Positions 43,417-53,908 of a DNA stretch of 64,000 bases are shown one piece after another. The notes beneath the pieces are model-generated. The model worked only from the letters and a program-made list of their open reading frames with translations. It was not told the DNA's origin and did no database searches. The position numbers and the translations under genes are program-made. Origin of the DNA: Ectobius pallidus (lineage: Eukaryota > Arthropoda > Insecta > Blattodea > Ectobiidae); the NCBI GenBank assembly GCA_964059195.1, contig CAXKWD010000007.1, positions 151,515,769 to 151,579,768 on the forward strand, in the 5' to 3' direction. Within the stretch, counting starts at the first letter, position 1. The number at the start of each line of letters is the position of its first letter.

Positions 43417-43989
43417 CAGGGCCCGGATTCTGATGACCTAAAATTGTTTGGAAAATGACCTATAAAATGACCCTCAATTTTAAAGAAAATGACTTTAATA
43501 ATTACAAAGAATGACCTAAAAACTTATATTTTAATTATAAAAAATTATTATTGTACACGCAAAGTTATAGACTAATTTTTACATAACTGTAAAAAGAACT
43601 GTAAATGTAGAAAGGATGTTGTAGGTCTAAATACTTTGGCGTTTCTTTGATTCTCGTTTCCGACTGAGACATGGCAACACTTGAACACCGAGTTTGTCCT
43701 TCTTGCAATAAACAAACGACTCTTTAAAGACGACCAAAAAAGTTAATATACTTAATGTAAATGCATGAAAATGACTAAATAAGGAATCAAATGACTCGAA
43801 AATGACAAAATAATGGCCTAAAATTGAAATAAATGCCCTAAAAATATAAAATTGCATAAAATGACAAAAAATGACCTAATAAAAATGAATTTCTATAATC
43901 TAGAGGCCATTATTAGGATTTATCTACAAGTTGGCAATGCCTATGAAGCATCAATAAAAAGATGACATGTCATTAGAATCCGGGCCCTG
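43417..43989. mobile_element. hAT element, CAGGGCCCGGATTCT family, copy 1
   Basis: Ends CAGGGCCCGGATTCTGATGA and its counterpart TCATTAGAATCCGGGCCCTG with exact 8-bp TSDs GTTATCAC at 43409-43416 and 43990-43997. The uninterrupted site is visible in the opposite arm of the inverted repeat (gtgataacaatgag). The interior has many gacctaaaa motifs; no transposase. Confidence 0.95.
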
Positions 43990-44129
43990 GTTATCACTGA
44001 CCTCAGTTCTTCCTTTGCTTTATTCAATTCACACGTGTTATTGTTTACTGTAACTTGATCTTCCAACCGCGCAATTCACTCCATGCGGAGTAGACGAGTA
44101 GCTGTCAAAATCGCCACAGGACATTCTTA

Positions 44130-44734
44130 TGGGCCATTCAGATAGAAACTTAACCGTAAACTTAAACGCAAACTTTAGCACGGCATTGAGCATTCGCAAT
44201 GAAAACATAAACGTAGGTAACAACCAATCACAACCGAGAACGTGAACAACTGATAAAATGGCTGCAGCAGACGAAAATACTTTCATGTTTCTATTAAACA
44301 TATGTAGGCCATTAAAAATTGAAATCATACAAGCGTATGCAGGCACATAAAAATTAACAGAATATTATATGGGCTGTATTTAATACTGTAGTTCATTTCT
44401 TGGTGAACTAATTTTCATATATTTTCCTTCGACAATGCCGCATCTTTATATATAATGGATGCCATTTATCATAACGAGGCGTTTCTCATTCATAGAATAC
44501 TTCTTGGCTACTTCCACTTCCGTCTCCTGTTCTGTTCTCTGATTGGTTGTATCGTTATTTTTCGCATAAACGTAACGCAGAAGCTTGGTGTTTGCAAGCT
44601 TCTACGTTACGTTTAATTTTACGTTTAAGCTTCACGTTTACGTGATGCATTGTGAATGGTCACATTGAAAAACATGGCCCCAAACTTCTATGTTTACGTT
44701 ACGTTTACGGTTAATTTTCTATATGAATGGCCCA
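44130..44734. mobile_element. Harbinger-like element, TGGGCCATTCA family
   Basis: Ends TGGGCCATTCAGATAGAAA and CTATATGAATGGCCCA are inverted repeats. The empty site in the opposite arm (rc: attcttagatttt) shows a 3-bp TSD, TTA (44127-44129), with TTT (44735-44737) on the right, presumably mutated. Subterminal cgtaaac/gtttacg motifs recur inverted. 605 bp, no transposase recognised. Confidence 0.8.
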
Positions 44735-45329
44735 TTTGATTTTTATTGGCTGGGGTAACTAGCTGATTGGTGCGGTAAAAACAAAGAACATGGGTTGAGC
44801 TGTCGGCAAACTTTTCCTCCTAACGAAAGGAAGCCGCCTGGCCATGCAATGAATAACTGGACTATACTTGTTAAAGTCCAGTTATTCATTGCTTGGCCAG
44901 GCGGCTTCCTTTCGTTAGGAGGTAAAGTTTGCCGTCAGCTCAACCCATGCTCTTTGTTTTTACCGCACCAATCAGCTAGTTACCCCAGCCAATCAAAATC
45001 TAAGAATGTCCTGTAGCGATTTTGACAGCTACTCGTCTACTCCGCGTGGAGTGAAATGCGCGGTTGCAAGATCAAGTTACAGTAAACAATAACACGTGTG
45101 AATTGAATAAAGCGAAGGAAGAACTGAGGTCAGTGATAACAATGAGAGAATATTGCAACGTTGCTTTTGTTTTGGAAAGCGGAAGCCCAAGACCGATTTA
45201 GTCAGATCAATTAACATAAAGAAACACCGAAACCTTTGAAGCCGACTGGCCATGCAATGAATAACTGCACTATATTAATACCACTAGCGAGCTGATTCCT
45301 ACATTTGCATGTATGAAGATAATACTCAC

Positions 45330-45848
45330 TTCGTCTGAGGAAGCATAACCACGTTTATACTCCTCAATGTTCTGACTCCAGGAAATCACAGGTGGACTGT
45401 GTTGTTCATTTGACCCCCTGGTTGTCATGCCGGACGAAGTTCCAGGTTTCATAACACTCTTCAGACGATATCCTGATTTCCCTCCAGAAGATACCCTAGA
45501 TGACGGCTCTGGAACTTCTTCTGCTTCCCCTCCAGAAGAAGATCTAGATGACGATCCTGCTTGAACTGCAGGATTTTCTTCTGATCCTCCAGAAGGTAGA
45601 CCAGAAGACGGTCCAGGTTGTGTGGATGAGGTGTCATCAGCGCCTGTGGAGCTTGAATCAGGGGATCCAGAGGGATCGTCCGAATTGCCTGTTGTTTGAA
45701 CATCAGGACAGAAATAATGATCTTGAGACATCCTCATGCAGACTATGTTAGTCCCGGGTAAGATGTTGCGTGTGTGGAATGGTTGCCTGAACCAGGTGTT
45801 TATTCTCCACATGTCCGTACCCAGCATACGAGCTGCGCTCGTTAGTAC
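45330..45848 (-). CDS. internal coding exon of a host gene (possible OTU-like end plus Ser-rich linker)
   Basis: The 519-bp minus-strand exon lies between an acceptor (tgttttactag) and a GTGAGT donor, phase 0 at both ends, 173 codons. It starts VLTSAARMLGTDMWRINTWF and continues ..ILPGTNIVCMRMSQDHYFCP, then a Ser/Gly/Pro/Glu-rich linker (TGNSDDPSGSPDSSSTGADD..) with a partly repeated SSGG-E pattern, and ends YKRGYASSDE. The first 55 residues resemble the end of an OTU-type cysteine protease fold (A--L---I ... I-L-----HY), where the His of DHYF would be catalytic. The Cys-bearing part would lie in an upstream exon I did not find. The gene is not named. The exon itself is well supported by splice sites and composition. 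Confidence 0.72.
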
Positions 45849-46078
45849 CTAGTAAAACAAATGGAACGCAGCTTAATAAAACAAATTTTATGTCCTAACA
45901 TCAGTGCTTTTTATTTATTAAGTGCCAGAATGGTACTTTATGAGTAAAGCCCGGATTTTCATGCACTATCAAACTTAAAAACATGCATGCATTCATGCAC
46001 TATCGTATCTCCAAATATCCACCATGAAGGGCGAAACATGCACTATCAAAAATCCGCACTGCACTGCAATATAATATT

Positions 46079-46270
46079 TCAATTTCTCTTAAAACAATAT
46101 ACGAGTTTTTCCAAATTCTCCTCACTTAAACTCGTGCGTTTATCAGTTAGGACATTCTTGACTGCAGAAAAGTATCTTTCTACTTCACAAGGAGTAACAG
46201 GTGCATACTTAAGGGAAGAAATTTGCCTGAGGGTGAGATCGAATTCCATGTCTTTTACATTTTTTTCCAC
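46079..46270 (-). pseudogene. hAT transposase C-terminal fragment
   Basis: It reads KDMEFDLTLRQISSLKYAPV followed by TPCEVERYFSAVKNVLTDKR and ends at a stop after KLVYCFKRN. Y-PVT-CEVER-FS--K--L-D-R is the conserved hAT C-terminal dimerisation motif. No proper start; an upstream stop is close. Catalytic region lost. Confidence 0.85.
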
Positions 46271-46606
46271 ATAATACGTCTTTTACTGTTTTCAGAAGTT
46301 TAAGATCAGGATTTGAACTAAGTACCTTCTTAAATTTTACCCTAATTGTCACATCCATTTCTCCACAACACGATTCTAAAGATAATCCAACGTCTTCAAC
46401 AATGGCTAGTGACTGCAGTGAACATTCTGTTTATTCTAGCAGTTTTCTTTCAATGGAAGGTGGTGGGGGTCGGCATTTTCTTTTGTAGCCTGGAGTATTA
46501 CATTACTGTTTATTTAGAGTAAACAGTAGTTTGCACTCTCAAATTGATGCAGGTGGCAGACTCTGTTGCCAAGTCAATAAAATAACAATGGTAATACAAT
46601 ACAACA

Positions 46607-46892
46607 TAAAATCCAAAATTCTGAATGATAAATACACTTTATTCTCCACTTACATCACTTTTAATAACACAGGACTAGTTTCAAGAGCCTTATTCGCTCC
46701 CATCATCGGCTGGTGGTCGACTGTTATTCTGGTTGTCATGTTGGTTTGTATATATGCATTGTTCTGTGCTGCCCTCTCGTGCCCACCAGCCGATGATGGG
46801 AGCGAATAAGGCTCTTGAAACTAGTCCTGTGTTATTAAAAGTGATGTAAGTGGAGAATAAAGTGTATTTATCATTCAGAATTTTGGATTTTA
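46607..46892. repeat. foldback element with 110-bp arms
   Basis: Arms 46607-46716 and 46783-46892 are near-perfect inverted complements (taaaatccaaaattctgaat.. to ..gatgggagcgaataagg) around a 66-bp loop. Near identity points to a recent origin or gene conversion between arms. No TSD is clear beyond the shared TTAAAATCC-like ends. Nested in hAT 45945-47279. Confidence 0.9.
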
Positions 46893-47406
46893 ACAGTATA
46901 CTCCACTGTTTATATAACTTCTTTTTATTTTATTGTGTTTTACAATACAACATGTTTACGTTTCTTTGAAAAGCCGAGATTTTAGAGAGGCACATTCATA
47001 ATATGCACAGTTATGCATGGTAACTTGATATTATGCACTAAAACCAGAAAATGAGGGTTTATATGCATTAAAAACGTCTGAATATGCTATATTAAACCCA
47101 AAAAATCCAAAACATGCATTATGCATGAATTTTGCCATAAAAAGACCGAAATATGCAAACATGCACGGAAAAAATATGGTTATTTGGAATCCATAAGTCA
47201 TGTAATGTGTAACTGCAAAGTTTGAGAAGTGTAACCAAAGTATATAAAAACATGTATTTGCATGGAAATCCGGGCTCTATTTATGAGATTGTGTGTGGGG
47301 GACGGGAAAATGTCTGTCCGTCATTCTGTCCGTTCGTCCGTCCGTCCGTCCGTGTGTCTGTACGTGCGATAACTCAAACACGCTTTATCGGATTTTAATG
47401 AAAATT

Positions 47407-48354
47407 GGACGACATTCTGCAGAAAGGAACCAACCCTCAAATTTAAAAAACCGGAATAGGTGCTAAATTTTTGCTACTGAACTATATACAGTGGACTCTT
47501 AGTAATTCTAACCCCAAGGGGAATCAGAAAAAATCGAACTATCCAATTTTCGAATTAACCAAAACTGTGACTTTTTAAAAAACGAAAATGCCGTAAAAAT
47601 GTAAAAAATAAACTCATTGCAATAAATAGTAATTATCGTATAGTGAATCTTACCTATGACTGCCATCCTGTTGTTAGGATGTTAAATGAAACCATTTTTT
47701 TTCCACACTAAACCCGTAACCCTATATTTAATAAAGGAACTGGTGTATGCTCTACGCTTTGACATTTTCAAACACAGTCACACTTGGAGGATAGAATGAA
47801 CACTAAAATTTTCACAGAAGTGTTGAATCCCTCCAAGACTAGCGGTCGGGGTGAACTTCGCATTCCATTGAACATCTATTCAGCAGGAGGAAGATAACGG
47901 TGGTTAAAAATAACTTTAGTACGGTACCTGCTAGCTGCTACCGACTAGGGTTCTTCAGCGAAATAGAGAATTCTTGTAGAATTCCTGGGAGCGATGAACT
48001 CTTGGAATCCTTATAACATTAACTTGAGACAAATTTTGGCTTCTATTTATCCAAATTAAGCTTAAAAAATTCGAATTAATTGCAATTTTTTAACATATAT
48101 TTATATAGGAATTTCAAGGGGAATGAGTATTTTTTTCGAATTATACAATATTTCGAATTATCCAACGTCGAATTCACAAAATTTGACTGATTTACGTTGT
48201 CCAAACTAACCAACCCTCCTCATCCATTTATATGTCATCTATGAAACAAATAAAAACACACTGAAAAGATCCAGGTGGCTTTTTATTTAACTTTAAATGC
48301 CTGTTTTTAGCTTAAAAATCATGTGGGTTGGTTCCTTCCTGCAGAATGTCGTCC
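47407..48354. mobile_element. TIR element with 4-bp TSD (GGACGACATTCTGCAG)
   Basis: The left end GGACGACATTCTGCAGAAAG and the right end CTTCCTGCAGAATGTCGTCC are inverted repeats continuing through GGAACCAACC. The 4-bp TSD AATT lies at 47403-47406 and 48355-48358; excising it restores gaaaattggtata, the repeat E consensus. A 4-bp TSD is seen in Sola and Chapaev-type elements, but assignment is tentative. 948 bp; no domain recognised. Confidence 0.75.
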
Positions 48355-48939
48355 AATTGGTATATGCGTTTATAATGTCCATGGGAAGAAGCTTAATGAT
48401 ATAGGACCAAATCGGTTGACCGGTATCGGAATAAAACCCAATTTAGTGTCTATCTTAAAGGCGCGATGACTCAAATACGCTTTATCGGATTTCCGTGAAA
48501 TTTAGTGTACGCATTTATCATGTCCATGGGAAGACGTCTATTGATATTGGACCAATTTGGTTGGTCGGTACCGGAATAATGCCCAATTTAGTGCCTTTTA
48601 TGGTAATATAAATTATAAAAAAGGCACAATAACTCAAATACGCTTTATTCGATTTTCATGATACTTGGTATACGCATTTATGTCCATGGCAAGAAGCCTA
48701 TTTATTTGGGACCAAATCGATTAACCGGTACCAGAGTAACAACTAATTAAAGGTCACATTTTTCTAAAAAATCGTGTCTATATTACAATGCCGCATTTCT
48801 AATCATTGAGGGCTTTGATTCCAATGCAGACAGATGTTTGTTTATTAAGTGCCAGTACTTGTGAGATTGTGTGTGGGGAAAAGATTAAACAAAAGCAAAC
48901 TGGCACTTTGTTACATCAGTTTACCTGATTTTATTATGA

Positions 48940-49108
48940 CCGAAATATGATCAAGACCATGAAAATGACCAAAATATGACTTAATATGCAAAATAAAAAC
49001 GGTCCGATTAGGATAACAAATGTGCAATTCATTTTTAGTTTGTATTTGCGGTGAGAATGGAGGTCAGGATAAAAATATGACATGTCATAAACATCCGAAC
49101 CCTAGTAA
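48940..49108. mobile_element. hAT right-end fragment, TAGGGTTCGG family
   Basis: It contains atgaccaaaatatgactt..atgacatgtcataaacatcc and ends GAACCCTA, matching the right part of 11836-12633. The left half is absent. Confidence 0.7.
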
Positions 49109-49258
49109 TTACATTATATAAACAACGAGATGCATAAAGGATGGGCCGTCTAAACGTTGTGGGCCTAAGTTCCAAATGCAGAATTCTGCGCATGCACAGA
49201 CAAGATAGCATGTAACTACGATTCGGAAGTTGAAATATCTTTTTTTCTGAGACATAAC

Positions 49259-49897
49259 TAGACCTGGGATTTTAAGGCAAATGCCTATTTTGTTCCTTAT
49301 GAAATAACATGAAAATTTTTAAATATGTTGAAGTTTCATGATAAATCACTTGTATTTATAGAGTTTTATAGCGCCCTAAAATGCCTATTTGGACCTTTAG
49401 AGCCTATTTTACTATTTTAGTGCCTAAAATGCCTATTTTGTACATTTAAAATAAAATTCAACTTCACAATCTTATAATGGACATCACTCAATGAAAAGCA
49501 GAACAGCAGAGGTGGGTTTTTCACAGAAACTTGTTTATTCCAAACAATTGTCGCTAAAGGCATGCTGGCTGATGGGGAGGATTAAGGAGGAAGGACTACT
49601 GTGTCAAGTCACCAGTGAAAGAATATCTGTCTAAGTGAATATAGTTCACAATGTCTAATTTTGCAGTTAATTTTGTTAAGAATAGGTAGGCCTATACCAC
49701 GTTTCTTGCAGTAAAAAAAAGACCATGTTACAGTTTAAGTGTATAGTGTAATATTTTAAAGTCTATTTTCTATCTATTTACACATTTTTAAAGCATATTT
49801 TAAGTGCCTATTTTCTCTTTTAAAAGCCTATTTACTTGTTTTAAAAGCCTATTTTAGGTGCCTAAAACTAATTTTGGAGCCTAAAATCCCAGGTCTA
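49259..49897 (-). mobile_element. hAT element, TAGACCTGGGATTT family, copy 2
   Basis: Ends TAGACCTGGGATTTTAAGG and CTAAAATCCCAGGTCTA with exact 8-bp TSDs GACATAAC at 49251-49258 and 49898-49905. 639 bp, inverted relative to 15424 and 55435, full of repeated gcctatttt motifs; no coding. Confidence 0.93.
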
Positions 49898-50202
49898 GAC
49901 ATAACATTCAATGCAGGATACAGTATAAATTCGTCTCGCCACAAAAAGAACTTAAAAAGCCTACTTTTATTTTGCATTCATTTTTTGCATTTCTCTGAAT
50001 TTTATTCTATACTGGTTATTTTTTTCTTTGTCCCCATTTTAACTTCAGAATGGACTTTTCCAGCATAACAAAGTGATCTCACAATTCCTTAGCTATGAGG
50101 AAGTCTCAAGAAATGTAAACATAACGCTAATAACAGAAAACATAATTTTAATAAAACACTGTTCGGTTTAGCGGGAATTCGGAATAGGCGGATTTCATGA
50201 AT

Positions 50203-50889
50203 AATAGATAGATAGATAGAGATTTATTGCTGGAGACATATTCAATGTATAGCAACGTCAAGAAAATAAAATACAACTTACAACTATAATTAAAAACACT
50301 CAATATTATAATACTCTTCAACACTGTAGAGAGGGTTAGTTGATAAAAATCTTCTGATTGTTCTTTTAAAATTACTTGCAGTCATTCTCTTTATGCTTTC
50401 TGGGAAACTATTGAATAAATTCAATGACATCACCTCATAACTATTCTGATTCTTGGTATATTTACATTTATTTATATATAAATAACTACTGCTTCGAGTA
50501 GGATAGTTATGAAGAGATGTGCATCGAGTGTAATCAGACAAGTTCTTCTTTACATGCATAAGACAATTAAAAACATATATACATGGAAGGGTAAGAATAC
50601 CAAGTTCGATAAAAAGTGGTTTACAGTGTGCTTTCAGGGGAGCTCCGCATATTATCCTCACTGCCCTCTTTTGCAGTAGTAGAAGTTTGTTTGTGTAAGT
50701 ATGGTTGCCCCACAGCAAGACTCCGTAGCTTAGATGACTGTATATATGACTATAATAAACAGTTGTTAAAGTTGTTTTACTAATACTGTGACTAAGAGCT
50801 CTTAGCATAAACAGACCTTTGCTAATTTTACTTGCTACATATTTCATATGGGACTTCCATCCTAAATCGGGATCGAGATAATATCAACG
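50203..50889 (-). mobile_element. 5'-truncated LINE with RT C-terminal coding and (TCTA)n tail
   Basis: The minus-strand frame runs from about 50889 to a stop at 50290: YLDPDLGWKSHMKYVASKIS, later YSHLSYGVLLWGN, LLLLQKRAVRIICGAPLKAH and LGILTLPCIYVFNCLMHVKK. This is the thumb/C-terminal region of jockey/CR1-type reverse transcriptases (S-YG---WG, LQK-A-R-I-G). The catalytic YADD part is missing. A 3' UTR and (TCTA)n tail follow. The surviving 200 codons lack stops, so it is fairly young. Confidence 0.85.
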
Positions 50890-51224
50890 TATTTTGACTT
50901 GTTAAGCCGTAAATTAAGTGCGGGGAATTGTATAAATTGAGCCGACATTGGCTGTAAGTAACCAGTAAGTAACACCCTGACGCAATACCCTTCAGACATT
51001 TGCAAGGGAAAAAAGTTTCAAATGAAAGTTTTACTTTTTGGTATAAGCAGTAAGCTCCTTATACAGTGCACTTATTGTGATCACTTCGGGACGCAGCTAA
51101 TCTGACAATATTAACCGATTGATAACAGAAGCCGAAGGAAATAAATAAAAGTTATTTATTCATATATAAGATAATGCACTACAAAACAGATTTTAATCTA
51201 TTTATTCGTAAAATAATACGTAAC

Positions 51225-52371
51225 CAAGAAATGGGCTCAAAAGAAACTGGCTCAAATACAACGCGGATTTGCATTAAAGGTCTCAAGGGCATACCGCACA
51301 GTTTCTACTGATGCTGCATTGATTTTGGCCGGAATAGAACCTCTTCATTTGACGGGAATGTATAGGGCAAGATTGACTAACATCAAGAAAGGACGTTTAG
51401 ATTTCAACCCAGACACCACTGATGAAGTTGAACGCCCGGTCCATTTTCTAACTGCTGGCCACCCAGCTATAGACGCTTGCCCTGTCCAACGAAGCTGTCT
51501 GCGCGAACATGACATCCTCATATACACTGATGGATCCCGCCTCACTGTCGATGATCAGACTGCATTAGTTGGTTGTGCTTTTGTCGTCTATGAAGGCGAG
51601 TCGGAAGTAGCCACTAACCAGTATAGACTCTCGCCCACATGTACAGTTTTTCAAGCGGAACTCCTTGCATTGAAGAAAGCCATAGAGTGGAGCGTCAACG
51701 GTTTGCAAAATGTTCGCATCTTGAGTGATTCTCAATCAGCACTTGCAGCTATTGACGACAAATATAACATGAATCCAATAGCAGCTGATATTAGAAAAGC
51801 AGTCTACAGTTATGAAAAACATATATGTTTAGATTGGGTGAAAGGACATATGGGGAACGAAGGCAACGAGAGAGCAGATGAGCTTGCCAAGGCAACCGCA
51901 AATTTATCCAGTGGGTATGAGTATACAAAATGCCCTCTTTCGTATGTTAAGAAAAAATTGAAGGAGGATATGCTAAATAAGTGGAATCTACAGTGGACAA
52001 ACAGTTATAATGGACAATGGACAAAGACAGTGTTTTTTCCAACAGCCAAAGACAGACTAGACTCCAATAATTACGAACCGAGTTTTATAATGACTCAATT
52101 TATGACAGAACATGGCAAATTCAAGTCATATTTTAAACGCTTTAAAATTGATAATTCAAATGATACTTCATGCTCCTGTCTTCACCAGAATCAAACAGTC
52201 AACCACCTGTTATTTGAGTGCCCAGTGGTTGAACGACAGAGACACCTCTTAGAACTCCATTTTGATTTTTGCAAAATAAGATTCGAACCACCTTTAACAC
52301 AAATGTTCAAAAAACAGTGTTGTTTCACACAGTTCCAGAAATTTGTCAGTGACATTTTCAAGGGTTTGTAG
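51225..52371 (+). pseudogene. LINE ORF2 3' part: RNase H domain and C-terminus
   Basis: The frame is open from before the insertion point to TAG 52369-52371, about 380 codons with no stop. RNase H catalytic motifs are all visible: ILIYTDGS (first Asp), FQAELLALKKA (Glu), ILSDSQSALAAID (second Asp) and KGHMGNEGNERADELAK (final His/Asp region). A C-terminal SCSCLHQNQTVNHLLFECP gives the Cys-Cys-His-Cys knuckle usual after RNase H in LINEs. Reverse transcriptase and endonuclease are missing, so the copy cannot move by itself. Confidence 0.9.
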
Positions 52372-52513
52372 AGATAAGTGTTACAGATTCATGGCAAAAT
52401 TATTTCATATTTCTTGTATTGATTCGCAATAACATATTTTAGTATGTATTTTGTTAAACTATAGCCCTAGCATATATTTGTACAGTAGGGCTTTTTCTCG
52501 TTGGAGACACAAT
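51225..52513 (+). mobile_element. 5'-truncated LINE insertion (I-clade-like) with 13-bp TSD
   Basis: An exact 13-bp TSD, AATAATACGTAAC, lies at 51212-51224 and 52514-52526. The element begins inside the ORF, keeps the RNase H domain and stop, and ends after about 140 bp of 3' UTR at an (AAT) tail. 5' truncation with perfect TSDs is standard target-primed insertion. RNase H plus a TAA-type tail suggests the I/R1 group. Confidence 0.92.
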
Positions 52514-52526
52514 AATAATACGTAAC

Positions 52527-53285
52527 TGTGAATCATTTAACCACTCATAGCTATTACAGTAATAGACTACAAGCAACTCTTTTTTTTCAACCAGTAACAA
52601 AGTTTTTAATGGTTTTTACTTTTCTTTAGGAGTCCATTAACCAATACTTCATATTCACTCAGTTACGAGTGTTTTTGGAAGTCTTTTCATTTTACACAAG
52701 CCATCACCGCATTTCAGCAGTGTTATCTTCGTAAATCAACAGCTGCAGCTTAACAGAGGGGTGAAACATGTTTTATTGCTTAAAAGAGAAAGTTAGATAA
52801 TGCCTCCCCCTCGAACTGGTCATCCTGTGAGCTGGAAACAGAATTGCTACCTCCAGTGTAGCATAATACAGTTGAGTTAGAAACAAAACCCTTAAAAACT
52901 AAATTTTGAATGACGTACAGTACTTGGAAATAAAGCTGTCAAAAAGGAAAATGTGATAACATAAACCGAATGTTTGATCACAACAAACATCATTTTTCAA
53001 TGTATCAGTATTAATCCGTACGGGACTTCATAAAAGTGGTAACATTACCCGATTGATATCATTATCCGCGATTACATTAAGCGGCGTTCATTGTATACCA
53101 AATTTTAAAAAAATAAAAAATTGAGCCTTTTTCGAGAAAATCGGGAGAAATGAAATGTAAAGTGTCATTGAAAGGGAGAGAAAGTCGTCTTCGATCCTCG
53201 TGTCACGTCCCCAGCAAATACCTAACCCAAATATAAAATTTTGTTTGAATTCGATTTTTCATTCTTGACCTAGGCTGTTACAGGC
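52527..53285. other. stretch without supported genes
   Basis: AT-rich, with no recognisable frame or paired termini. Confidence 0.45.
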
Positions 53286-53288
53286 ACA

Positions 53289-53780
53289 CATACTACGCCA
53301 CCAAGTTATCTCTGCATGCAGAAAATATGTTAGGAATGTGCCTTAAATCTCGATTTCCCTCCTTTGACGTTGCCACTTCCTATTCACTGAGTTCAGTCAT
53401 TTGGCTACAAGAGGAGGGCTGAGAATTCCTGTTTTTTTAAATGACCTCTCATCTTCAGCAATCGCCGTTGAAATGAATAATCTGGCAACCATGTCCCAAC
53501 TGGAGAAAATGAGCTGTCCCTTCTTCCACCCCCGCCGCCACGCTGCCACTTCCTGTCCACTGTGTTGGGTTATTTGGGTGGAAGAGGGGCGCTGAGAATT
53601 ACCGTGTTTATAAAAGACCTGACACCTAAGACAGTTACTGTCCAAATGAATAATCTGGCAACCATGTTATGATCTTTCGCCACCTGCTTCCCCTACATCC
53701 CTTCCGTATAGTGGTAGCTGGACGACACTAGCGCTAAAACACTTCCCCTATCGCCGTGCAGATTTAACTTGGTGGCATAG
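53289..53780. mobile_element. TIR element with internal tandem duplication
   Basis: Ends tactacgccaccaagtta and taacttggtggcatagta are inverted. Inside, a block of about 128 bp (tgccacttcct..ctgagaatt..aatgaataatctggcaaccatgt) occurs twice, at about 53369-53494 and 53543-53669. The target is TA/CA-rich; TSD unclear. No coding recognised. Confidence 0.7.
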
Positions 53781-53908
53781 TACACACACACACACACACA
53801 CAACAGTTTTGGATTCAGGATTTCTGAAAATGTGTATTTATAAAAACTCAACTTTGAATTTCGGGGTCGAAAACAATATTTCCTCTACCTATAGCCTAGA
53901 GTAATAAT

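Larger units (their letters stand above)
43287..45272. repeat. large head-to-head inverted repeat (two ~390-bp units), left arm split by two transposons
   Basis: The right unit (44875-45272) is bounded by inverted copies of about 30 bp (gttattcattgcwtggccag, then KCGGCTTC). The left unit is its mirror from 44863 back to 43287. An 11-nt spacer (44864-44874) separates them. The left arm is interrupted by hAT 43417-43989 and Harbinger-like 44130-44734; removing both restores pairing along the whole arm. Each unit therefore looks like a short transposon with its own TIRs, inserted or duplicated head to head. It lies in the inferred intron. Confidence 0.88.
38715..45329 (-). other. inferred 6.6-kb intron
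   Basis: Its donor is GTGAGT (plus 45324-45329) and its acceptor ttattttacag (plus 38715-38725). It is filled with SINEs, Helitrons, hAT elements and the large inverted repeat. The inference rests on matching phase 0 junctions, shared strand and continuous acidic composition. Transcript data would settle it. Confidence 0.55.
45945..47279 (-). mobile_element. hAT element, TARAGCCCGGATTT family, with transposase remnant and nested foldback
   Basis: Ends TAAAGCCCGGATTTTCATGC and GCATGGAAATCCGGGCTCTA with exact 8-bp TSDs TTTATGAG at 45937-45944 and 47280-47287. Carries a hAT C-terminal fragment on the minus strand and the foldback at 46607-46892. Repeated atgcatt/atgcac motifs fill the subterminal regions. 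Confidence 0.93.
45918..48912 (+). repeat. repeat E, copy 2, split by two transposons
   Basis: Pieces 45918-45944, 47288-47406 and 48359-48912 together reproduce the order of copy 1: ttattaagtgccagaatgg, (GTCC)n array, the actcaaatacgctttatcgg units and the final aactggcactttgttaca. A second partial head (ttattaagtgccagtac) occurs at about 48841, just before the end. Confidence 0.7.

Noticed and set aside
44038..45016. Frames in the 44-45 kb region
   Set aside because: They lie inside the inverted repeat and its nested Harbinger-like element; the mirror arms produce mirrored frames.
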